Of a stretch of 64,000 nt of DNA, positions 54,838 to 64,000 are shown in pieces. The position numbers and the translations under genes are program-made. The notes under the pieces are model-generated. The model made no database searches, had not been told where the DNA came from, and was given only the letters and a program-made list of their open reading frames with translations. The stretch covers positions 15,349,291-15,413,290 of the forward strand of contig OZ025206.1 in the NCBI GenBank assembly GCA_964019055.1, written 5' to 3'. The first letter of the stretch is position 1; each line of letters starts with the position of its first letter. The DNA comes from Anthopleura xanthogrammica. Taxonomy: Eukaryota; Cnidaria; Anthozoa; Actiniaria; Actiniidae.

Positions 54838-55778
54838 AGTGACAGCACCAAACTTGGCACAAATGTTCCTTCGGGCATGTCAAACAAATTAAGGGGTGGG
54901 TGCCAAAAAATGGCGTTCGGGGGAGGCAAGCCACACTCAATTAGATGGTTAAATTTTATCAAAATTTATATGAAACGAAACACTTTCCTTCAAGTATTAT
55001 CAACAAACTGTAAACGCCATTCTGACTTTATTCAACAACTCTTTCAAGTTGCAGTTATCTCTTTTTGTTGATATCTCTTTTTGTTGCAAAGATATCCGAC
55101 GTTTTCAAAATATGGGAATTAGCGAATGATGACGTAATCAATCATAAAATGATGTATATATCTGTAGAAATAAGACTGACTTAGTGGGGAGGGATTCGAA
55201 ATCGAGACCGACACTAAGAACGGCTGCAAAGGAGACTACTCTATGACCATAGGGGATAATTATTACAGCCATTTTTTTCAACAAGAGGTATTTTGTAATT
55301 TTATTTAAAATAGCTGTCTGGGCACAATTTTCAATTGTAAGTACTTAAAGCTTCGCTCATGTGTCTGTTTTAAAAAGTCCATTAATGACGTGAAATTTTA
55401 TCCATTCTGTCTTATTTTTTACAGAGAAATGCTTTATTATATGTTTTGTAGACTGACTCTGTTTAGCCAAAGACGTCATCAGTTGCTAATTTGCATATTT
55501 AGAAAACTTTTGATATCTCTGCAACAAAAAGAGATATCAAAAACACTATAACCGCCATTCTGCCTTTTTTGAAAAGCACTTCCATGTCAGCGCCAAAACT
55601 TGAAGGAATTATTTTTGTTTCCTATAAATTTTCATAAAGTTTATCCATCTAGTAGAGAGTGTGGCGTGCCTCCCCCGACCACAATTTTTTGGCACCCACC
55701 CCTAAATCTGTTTAGTATGTCCCAACGAACATTTGTGCCAAGTTTGGTGCTTGTACTCAAAAGTGCACGATCTTTTCG
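54838..55778. repeat. Non-autonomous element with about 230-bp imperfect inverted ends
   Basis: The left end (accaaacttggcacaaatgt, then aaggggtgggtgccaaaaaa, then cgggggaggcaagccacact) and the right end read in reverse (accaaacttggcacaaatgt, aggggtgggtgccaaaaaat, cgggggaggcacgccacact) match with scattered differences. An inner pair tatctctttttgttgcaaag and ctgcaacaaaaagagatat strengthens the palindrome. No ORF of note is present. Confidence 0.7.
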
Positions 55779-55854
55779 CTAACAGACCTGACTATATACA
55801 GTAAAGGTCAGTTCTCGCTTTCTTCACTTTGTTTTTCAAAAAATACAAGTCACT

Positions 55855-56080
55855 ACTCTATCTTCTCGATAAGTTTTCCTAAAAAGTACAAGCCACTTCG
55901 AAGCTACCGCTCTCTGCCGTGTTTTCCTTATCCCAGTTCACCTGCTGTTTATTGTTTAATCAGATTCTCTTTTCTCGATCTGTTTTCCTAAAAAGCACAA
56001 GCCACGACTCTCTGCCGTGTTTTCCTTATCCAGTACACCTGGTCTTCATTGTTTGCTCAAATTTCTCCTTACAGGATATT
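55855..56080. repeat. Tandem duplication, about 115-bp unit, 2 copies
   Basis: Both copies contain ttttcctaaaaagnacaagc, ctctctgccgtgttttcctt and tcattgtttg-like ends. Confidence 0.7.
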
Positions 56081-56324
56081 AAATGAACACTTTCTGAATA
56101 CTCTATTTATCCTTCTCACAGTTACATCATTTCATCAAACAAATTAATTTCCTATTCATCAAGAACATGATCGGTTTGGTAGGCATGATTTGACTCCAAC
56201 TGCCATAATTATTGTCGGTTAGGCAATCTGTTTTCGATCAGTACAAAAGACGCCTTCTATGACTCAGCCATTTGTTTGCATAGCACAATAATTGGGACAA
56301 AATGTGTTTTCTAAGATTTTTTGC

Positions 56325-56365
56325 CGACGGCTATATATAGCCAGGGTGTTTTTACTTCTCGTCTG
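56325..56365 (+). promoter_or_regulatory. Possible TATA-containing core promoter
   Basis: A ggctatatatagcc sequence at about 56329-56342 stands some 25-30 bp before a tctgtctatcttcctgagct stretch that could be a 5' UTR. The palindrome makes the direction uncertain, and no downstream gene is established. Confidence 0.2.
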
Positions 56366-57164
56366 TCTATCTTCCTGAGCTCTCTATTGTATAGCTCGTC
56401 GCGCAATTTGTCGATAGTATCCTACAGCTAATAACTAAAACGTCGTGAAATCAGAATTATTAACTTAAAAGAAAGATAAAACAGCTTAGAGATTCCAGTT
56501 GTTGGAACATTTTTCGTATCAATTGTGAAAAAAAACAAGATTTAAGCTTTAGCAGTAAATAAATGAAAGTCTAGCAGTGTGGTGTTTCCACTGATGCGTA
56601 TGCCATTTCATATCCATCGTGGAACAAGGGTCTTTCAGTTTCGTTTTGACACTGAGATCAAACTAAAATCTGACTCTGTTGTTTGGAAAAATTATCGTGA
56701 GATTCAAAAACAGTTCAAATAGATTATGATAATATTCATTTCTTGACATAAGCTATCGGTGTTTCATCTTGTGTTTAGATCCTTCAATATTGTCTTTTAT
56801 ACTTATCATAATCAGTTGTTATCATCTTACTTTAATTAGTTTCCATAGTACCTTTCTCTATCATTGATTTCTATCATTCGCTGTAATCACCTGACATCAG
56901 ATTATCCGTGTCGTGAAAAAAAGTAGTAATTGTTCATCGTGATAGGTGAAATAAGCGAATAAAATAAGTTATCGTTTGACCTAAGATGTCAGTAGTCAAT
57001 TGAATATTTGATGAGACGTTTCGACTGCTTGCTGTTTAAGTCTGCAGAGACGATAAGTCGAGTGAGCCATCATCACGCAAGGAATTCAACGGGAAATCTC
57101 CAAAACATTTTCGGGACAAGAAGGTTGTGTACGATTAATTGAATTCTTGTTGCACTGTTTATCT

Positions 57165-57262
57165 TCATTCTTTCCTTTCTTTCTTCATTCATTCATTCTT
57201 TCTTTCTTTCTTTCTTTCTTTTTTATACTTTCTTTCTTTATTTCCATCTTTTTTTATTCTTT
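57165..57262. repeat. CTTT-type microsatellite
   Basis: An imperfect tttcttcattcattctttct and tttctttctttctttt run. Confidence 0.8.
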
Positions 57263-57458
57263 CTCTAAGAATTCGATTGTTTTAGCCCTCAAGCACTATT
57301 AGCGCTCGACTACTTGCTAACTTCCTGCATGACGTCATCGCTTATCTAAGCACCCTAGAAACGAAAATTACCTCTACTTAACTCATTCCGGTTTTAATTT
57401 TCTGAAAGAAATCACGTTTTTATCCAAAAAAACTAATTTCTTGAAAAGGATTTCAAAT

Positions 57459-57758
57459 TCACTGCAGGTATCGATTCTTCATTGACGATCCTTCACAGTT
57501 GTCATTTCCTTGTTCATCATCTTTGTATCCTTGTCGGCGTCTCTTCGAGAACGCCGTCAAAAAATTTAGTTGTCTAACAAGCTCATTGTGTTCTTTGATG
57601 GCAACATAAACTGAATGAATAGTTAATGACCAGCTGCAACATAAATTTACCAATGAAATGCTAAGTTCTCTAGACTTTTGGTCCAATCTATTTTCCATAG
57701 CAACGAGTGTTGTCGTAATGGGCCTACAGGAGACCAGAGAACTTTCTTGTGTTAACAT
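57459..57758 (-). CDS. Candidate small gene, 99 aa, unrecognised
   Basis: The single-exon frame from ATG 57758 to TGA encodes a 99-aa protein with a mixed-charge, helical middle (MENRLDQKSRELSISLVNLC) and a Lys/Arg-rich then acidic C-terminus (FSKRRRQGYKDDEQGND). Its composition looks protein-like rather than repeat-derived, and no repeat explains it. No family is recognised. Start and end could be exon boundaries rather than true termini. An aagatggccgac-type start context lies on the opposite strand 11 bp upstream (57770), hinting at a divergent promoter. Confidence 0.3.
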   Translation of the reverse strand: MLTQESSLVSCRPITTTLVAMENRLDQKSRELSISLVNLCCSWSLTIHSVYVAIKEHNELVRQLNFLTAFSKRRRQGYKDDEQGNDNCEGSSMKNRYLQ

Positions 57759-58744
57759 TAGTTAGCTAAGATGGCCGACGTCCTGTGCAGTAGAATGGGA
57801 TTCATTTGAATAACCGGCTTACAACGGGGTAAGAATCAAAATATCTTCTTTCTTAAGTAGTTTATTCACGATAAATGTGTTGCTTGAATGATACTGTATG
57901 TAAAAAGTATTTATTTTGCAATTGCTTGGCTTCTTTTCTGACAAATAGCTGTTAAAACTCGACGTGTTAGAAGCAGGAACTAACTCAATACCTGTGTATG
58001 GCTTTTTGCAGTCACTGAAAGACAATGTTCTCAAAAAAGAATTAGAATCTAAATTCAATTTGTGAAAAAATCACAATACTCGGCTGAATTACTTTGTGCT
58101 TTTTTTACTCAGTTCGCTTCAGTGATTTCAAATTCAGAAAATAAGATACCTTCAAACTGCATTGTTTAACTTCATGGAAAGTAGAGGGTTCGGAAAATAA
58201 TATTTACATCATATTCACCACGAGTCCTTGCAATAACATAAATATTCCACGTTATGTATTCTTGTACAGTTGATGGATTCCATGACCTGAGCTGATGTAG
58301 CTTGTGGGATCAGGGATCAAAATAAAGGGAAATCTAGAGGTTGGAATAGGAGTTTTGGGGGAATATCTGAGAATTAAAAACTGAGATTATGGAATCCCAG
58401 CGTGTATCCAGAAAAATATCTAACTTTTTTCCCAGCATTAAAGAATCAAACAATTGGTTTTGGTAGACGAGTATGGATAAAATAGGAAAATATGTCCGTC
58501 TTTCATAAAACGGTAGAAACCGTTCTGGATCCACGGCTGGGATCAAGAATAACTGCCGTAACGTCGAAAATATTAGGTTTCTGTAAGCTAAACAAAAAGT
58601 ATCCAGAGTTTGATGAAGACTAGGGGATCTAGTAGGCAAAAATATCTAATCACGATGCTGCTCGTAGTTCTTTTAAGGTGAAAAATTCAAACATTTTCTC
58701 ACAAACCGACAACTAAGCTATACGCAGACGAAATATAATAATAT

Positions 58745-58914
<170 letters not shown>

Positions 58915-59321
58915 GTTGACTCTGCTAAGCGAGAACCAAGCGACAATCATACAATCTGCTGATAAATGTATATTAGTTTTCCTTTTACAACCAATCTCTA
59001 CTCGAAGATGATTGCTTGTTAATCGATAAAAGGATTAACGCATATGATTGCTTAATTATTTCTTAAGAAAATTAAAGCTATAGCGGAAACGTAGTTAACC
59101 GGTTGTTAAGCAAACATTTTCTGCGACTAGATTCTGCATGCAAGGTATCAGTTTGTTTTTTTAGTATTCAGAAATACTATATGAGATATTCAAAAGATAA
59201 CATCAACGTCTCGTCGGCTTGCTAGTTCAAGATTATTTTAACAACAGCACTTATAATGGCAATTTATGACCGGGATCATCATATATGTATACGCTATCAT
59301 ACATCGTTGATGAACAAGTAA

Positions 59322-59480
59322 AGCTACGGACACACGGTGCAACATTTCGCGCAATGTTGCAGGAAATCATTTTTGCGAGCCATGCCAAACGACGCAATTT
59401 GTTGCACGCAATGTTGCTGAAGTAGATAACGTTCCTACTTCAGCAACATTGCATGCAATGTCGACCGTGTGTCCGTAGAC
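59322..59480. repeat. Foldback element (family 4), intact copy
   Basis: The ends ctacggacacacggtgcaac and cgaccgtgtgtccgtag are inverted copies. Inside, tgcaacatttcgcgcaatgt and acattgcatgcaatgtcg, and ctgaagtag and ctacttcag, also pair. Confidence 0.75.
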
Positions 59481-59579
59481 TCGGATATCTGCTCTACACT
59501 TCGGCTCTACGCTTTTGTATGGTTTGGTGCACCTTTATTTTATTAAGAACTTTAAATTTAACTCTGCTTTGCGAGTCTT

Positions 59580-59845
59580 AATGTTACAAAGTTGGACACA
59601 TGTGCAATGGTTTGCTGCGCGCAACACTCTAGGAGTAGACCTCTGCTTTACACTTAGAACTGCAGGGTTTAGTGCAACTGTTACAAAGTTGGGCACATGT
59701 GTAATGGTTTGCTGCGCGCAACACTCTAGGAGTAAATCTCTGCTTTACACTTAGACTGAACTGCAGGGTTTGGCGCAACTGTTTGAAAGTTGGACACATG
59801 TGCAATGGTTTGCTGCGCGCAACACTCTAGGAGTAGATATCCACT
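59580..59845. repeat. Tandem repeat, about 116-bp unit, about 2.5 copies
   Basis: The block agttggacacatgtgcaatg, then gtttgctgcgcgcaacactc, then taggagta occurs three times, spaced by aactgcagggttt segments. Confidence 0.85.
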
Positions 59846-61229
59846 CTGGACACAGTTTGGAATTTCATGTTTACGTGCAACGTTGTGCGCAATAGTTGTA
59901 CCGTCTATCGTGTGTTGCGTGTGTGCTTTTATGAGGATTTTCTTGAAATAGGCAATTCTCTTTTCAATTATGAAAACTCCTCACTAGATCTTTTGAGCTT
60001 GATAGTAGATGCTTTTGCAATCAAGTAGGAATGTTAAGTCATCTTCTACTTATATGTATAGTTTTTGGTAACCAAATTGTATGTTGAGTTGAGGACCAAC
60101 CTAAAAAACTTGATTTTATAGATAAACAAGTTTCATGACCTACAAAATGGTTTGTAACTGTTTTCTCATTACAGACCACTTGTCATTCCTAAGAGTATCA
60201 TTTGTTAACGATTGCGCACGAGAAGACACATGAATATGGATACAACTCAAACAGAGAATTTTATTCTAAAGTGAATAAGACCGTAATAGGAAAAAATTAC
60301 ACCCACGCTAAAAAGAACTATTTTTAGCGCCACTAAAAGCTTTTGAACTGCTTATAATCACAAATAACAGTAGACTTGCAGCTTTCAAAAAATTCTGTTC
60401 GGCGTTTTCAACTGGTTTTTCGCATTCTAACGTTCATGGTGAACGTTTCAAAACTTGTAAACGATGACCTATAAAAAGTGAAAAACTCATTCGTGTAGAT
60501 GTCTAAATACCGAATTGCATTGCTTTGATTTTACCTTGAACTTAAACTATCCAACTTGACTCAGAATTTGTGCATAAATTGTACTTTAAACAGCTAGAAA
60601 TCTACCTCACAGGAGGTCATACATGAATCAATTGATTTGGATTTTTCCATTTCCATTCGTCTGCTTCAGTCAAAGTCAGTTCTAAATAACTCATTCTTAC
60701 AATATCAAAATGATATCAAATATATACATAAAGTGAATTTCTACTAATTGTTTTATAATAATGTTTTACAACGTTTCTACCAAGTGGCCAAATTATATTT
60801 CAATATAAAGGAAGCGAAAAAACGTAAATATTTAAACTTATTTTTTTACCCTCCTCAATGGTACTAAAGTGTTCACACTGTTATTGTAAATCGACAACGA
60901 CTTTTAACAAAATTTTGTTTGCTCATGAATAATAGACTAATGTTCAGCCTTTTTGAGTGAGAATAAAAATAGGTTTAATCCTTTGTTCTTGAAGTCTGTC
61001 AGAACAAAGATACAAACGTCAATGTAAACTCCTAGATTGAACCATTAAAGATTACACAGAATATTGATCCCAGACCGCTTTGTTATGTAAAATATAATTC
61101 AAGTTGAAAGTGATTTTAACCATCGTAAAGTACTGAGGAACGCGTCGTATTATATTACTGAAAAAAAACCGACTTTTATCTTACCGATAGTACGTCAATT
61201 AATAGTTTACTCTTACTTCACTAATCTAG
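59846..61229. other. AT-rich non-coding stretch
   Basis: No gene is seen. It contains a diverged family 2 foldback copy around 60175-60330 (gaccacttgtcattcctaag at the left, ttacacccacgctaaaaaga at the right). Confidence 0.4.
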
Positions 61230-61567
61230 AAATCCGAGAAGAAAAGGAGAAGAATCTTTGAGCGGATTGAAGGTAATCTCAGAATTCCCCACAAGAGGAT
61301 AGTTCTTCAAGAAGACTTCATTGATGCTGCGGACAGCGTCTTCATTTGGTCGTCATGTCTTGGAGGTAAATATTACTAGCCTGATACTAAGATAGCAATG
61401 AATGAGGCTCCGTCCAATTTTTATCTAAACAATCAATGCTCAAGACATTTTATGCACTAGAGCAAATAAAAAGAAATGTCAAGAAGCAATTTAAAAACTG
61501 TGAAAAAAATCTTTTCGCAGCGGTTCTTCATCTGTTAGCCTCCAACGGCAAGTCAATGAAATTTTAA
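61230..61567 (+). CDS. Candidate last two exons of an unrecognised gene
   Basis: Exon 61230-61365 (acceptor aatctag, donor gtaaat) encodes KSEKKRRRIFERIEGNLRIP and then IVLQEDFIDAADSVFIWSSC. Exon 61521-61567 (acceptor cttttcgcag) joins in phase and reads AVLHLLASNGKSMKF to a stop. The in-phase join and protein-like first exon are the only support. No family is recognised and no upstream exon was found. Confidence 0.25.
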
Positions 61568-63445
61568 GAAATGTGGTCAGTTTAGAACTCTTGAGGTCAA
61601 GAGATGGCAATAACTATCCTATTTTAAGATAAAAAGGTGTAATACAAGTGTAAGCATACGAAAAAGAGCCATTTTTTTTATCTTTGAAATGTTTTTGTGA
61701 GTATGTTTGCAAAATGCTTTAGTTCGTCGTGACTGGGAAACGTAACACTGAAGTGGTTTTCCAAACAACTGTTTTTATGTATCAGTCTTCCAGGTTAAAA
61801 TATTAATAAGATATTTTAGGCGGTATGGACGTATGTATTTTAAAAAGGCTTTATACAAGCATTAGCTTAGGACTGAAAAATAACCGGTTTTTATCGTTGA
61901 AAAGTTTAATGAGTAATTTTGCAAAATGCTTCAGTTTTTCGTGACTGGAAAACGTAACACTAAGATGGTTTTCCAAATTTTCTTAATATAACAGCCTTCC
62001 AACTAAAATACTAACAAATTTTTTTTGTAGTATGTATTTTACAGTAAGTTAGGGCTATTATAGTACGACTTAGTTATAGCTAGGGTAGTTACTGACGATT
62101 TGGCAGTAAAATTGACTTTGTTTTATTCTCCTTTGCCGCGCGCTTTGCAAACTTCGTTCCCGCGTTCTTCACTTGGCCAAACACGAGTTTTATTTTGGAT
62201 TCAAAACAGAATTCTAAACTTCAAAATTGATCGGATCCCAATCCAAAACATCTTCAATATTTCGCGAATATAGAAAAAAAAAACGATGAAAAGTTTTAAA
62301 GTTTTCGTTTATTTTGGTAAGAATAAATTTCGAACGGCAAAACGTTACGTTAACTTCGTTGAATGACTCAATTTGTTTTGATGTTTGGTACTGCAATACA
62401 CTTAGCAAAACACTCCACTCGTGTTTGAATTAATAGGCTTATAATAGCTTTTCTGGATTTATTGGGGATCTCTTGGCATAACAACCCATTACGATAAACA
62501 CAGGATAAAGTGGAAAAGTGATAGAAGTTTAGATTGCTAATGATATCCATATCACAGTCATGGAGATCTGCACGTAAAAATATCTCACCACACAAAATTC
62601 TGACCACTTTCGTAATACGTGGGCTTTATAAAAGCGCTTTATGAATTATATTTCTCATTACTTATTATATTTATTAATAATTTTTTTTTTTTTTTGTGTG
62701 TGAAATTTATAGAAATTGTAAAGATAAGGTTGATTTTTTTTTTATCTCAGGTTAGCTAGCTTCATTTTAATCTTTAAAATTGTGAACACGATTAATGGAA
62801 TGCAAAGTCAACATTGCATGCGAGCTGTTCAAGCTATTTTTAGCATAAATGGTTAAAATTAGTGTTCTTTGCGTGCAGTAGAATGAGGTCTCTTTACTTT
62901 TTCAAACAAATGAGGAAAAAATATTGAAGACAGTTTTGAATAACTAGCTAGAAAGGCAAGAATGACGGTTGCGCGACAAGCTTCATTACATGATTTTGAA
63001 TTTTGCTGTTAAAATAGAATATTGATTTGATGATTAAAAATAAATAAAAAAAACAAGAAAAGAGACGATAAAAACGTGTTAAAACACATACTAGTATGGA
63101 AAACCCAATAAATTATATGATATTTATCGCCTATTTTTGTGCTTTTTTTCTTAATTGTGCCAATGTTGTTTAAAAAACAGATATGCATTATTCTGATTTG
63201 ACTTTTGGTTTTCGTTTATTTCAGTTGTTTGATTTTGGTTTTTGCTGTGTATTTTCGTTGTTTTTTTTGTTTGCTTGTCTTTGTTATGGTGTTATAATTA
63301 GTTATTGGTTTGTTTTGCAACAGCTTTGTTGTTTATCTCGTATATTTACTTTTTAGTTATCTTATTATTCATATTAGTACAAGATTATTATCTCTCAATA
63401 GTTATCTTGTACTAATAATTCACTCAAATGTGTACTTTTTTTCAG
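61568..63445. other. AT-rich non-coding stretch
   Basis: I see no supported gene or clear mobile element. Two nearby stretches (61720-61790 and 61920-61990) share caaaatgcttnagttnntcg, tgactgg and aacgtaacact with ttccaa, suggesting a diverged local duplication. Confidence 0.4.
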
Positions 63446-63488
63446 GATATTTGTGGGCGAAATCAAACAAAAGAAGAGATATTTTCGG
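63446..63488 (+). CDS. Candidate 43-nt exon of an unrecognised gene
   Basis: A strong acceptor (gtactttttttcag) and donor (GTAAGT) bracket DICGRNQTKEEIFS in an open frame. It could be a genuine short exon of a gene extending beyond the right edge, or chance. Confidence 0.25.
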
Positions 63489-64000
63489 GTAAGTCTCGCT
63501 GCTTTATCTCTGATAAGGTTATATGCTTGCATTAGTGCATGAGTAGCGTTTGGTTTGCCATGGTTATATAGGACAGTATAACACTGCAATCACACAGCTT
63601 GCAGTTGAGAAATGTTGGTTTTAGTTAAAACCTAACAGAACAATAGGGTTGAGTAAATGACGTCATTTACTTACAATTTAGATGCTACAAATAACTGATA
63701 ATTTTTATCCGCCACTTTTGACTGTGAAGAAAATATGTCGCTTGGCTACTAATGGGGCCGGCCATATAGACAATTTTAACCGCAAGTTTCAAGTCATTTC
63801 CAATTTTCATCAACTTTCATCCAAGTGCCCCCTTTGTGCGCACGAGATCGCAAAAAAAATCGCCTTTGTCCTTATTAAGCCGAGGCTAACAAACCTTTAG
63901 TTCAATGATCAAATCGGAATTTGAAAATGTGGACTTTTTTTTTTTTGCTGAGCGAGAGAAACCATAGAATCCGGAAAAGAACGGCGGAGAAAAACGAAAC

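Noticed and set aside
57770..57805. Start codon in aagATGGCCGAC context on the plus strand
   Set aside because: The frame closes after 12 codons and no donor follows in frame; at most a short upstream ORF in a 5' UTR.

Overview
The window is intron-rich, AT-rich metazoan DNA with very small repeat units packed into introns. Gene content (DHX35, GTPBP10, ACMSD, a many-repeat progranulin, an MpaB/Lcp-type oxygenase) plus Penelope-like and Tc1/IS630-like elements suggest an anthozoan cnidarian such as a coral or sea anemone. The species assignment is inference. Gene models were built by hand from splice signals, reading-frame phase and recognisable protein families.

Left (1-18.5 kb): the first coding exon of an ALIX/PDCD6IP gene (minus, leaving the window on the left) is head-to-head with a complete 32-exon DHX35 DEAH-box helicase gene (plus, 1442-13391). 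DHX35 converges tail-to-tail on an eight-exon GTPBP10/Obg-type mitochondrial GTPase gene (minus, 13749-18451). The last intron of GTPBP10 holds a 5'-truncated Penelope-like retroelement with perfect 81-bp inverted terminal repeats, hammerhead-like cores and a 13-bp target duplication.

Middle (19-35 kb): a nine-exon minus-strand gene that I do not recognise (19026-25837) has a mitochondrial-presequence-like N-terminus and may splice into GTPBP10. A plus-strand intronless ORF with an MGNCIS acylation motif is nested in one intron, and a 761-bp long-TIR transposon lies in another. ACMSD (27722-35168, plus, 12 exons, tryptophan-kynurenine pathway) follows.

Right-centre (35-55 kb): a complete 2.84-kb DDE transposon (TA duplication) carries a transposase and a second ORF with a SAM-like region and a CCHC zinc knuckle. 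Next is a giant progranulin gene (minus, 39557-49875; 31 granulin modules, 26 of them in one 6.4-kb exon of exact 237-bp units). It is head-to-head with a four-exon MpaB/Lcp-like oxygenase gene (plus, 50380-54636).

Right (55-64 kb): mostly non-coding, with foldback repeats, tandem repeats and a long CTTT microsatellite. Only weakly supported exons are visible. Throughout, introns are seeded with tRNA-derived SINE copies and at least eight families of short palindromic or TIR elements, several of them nested.
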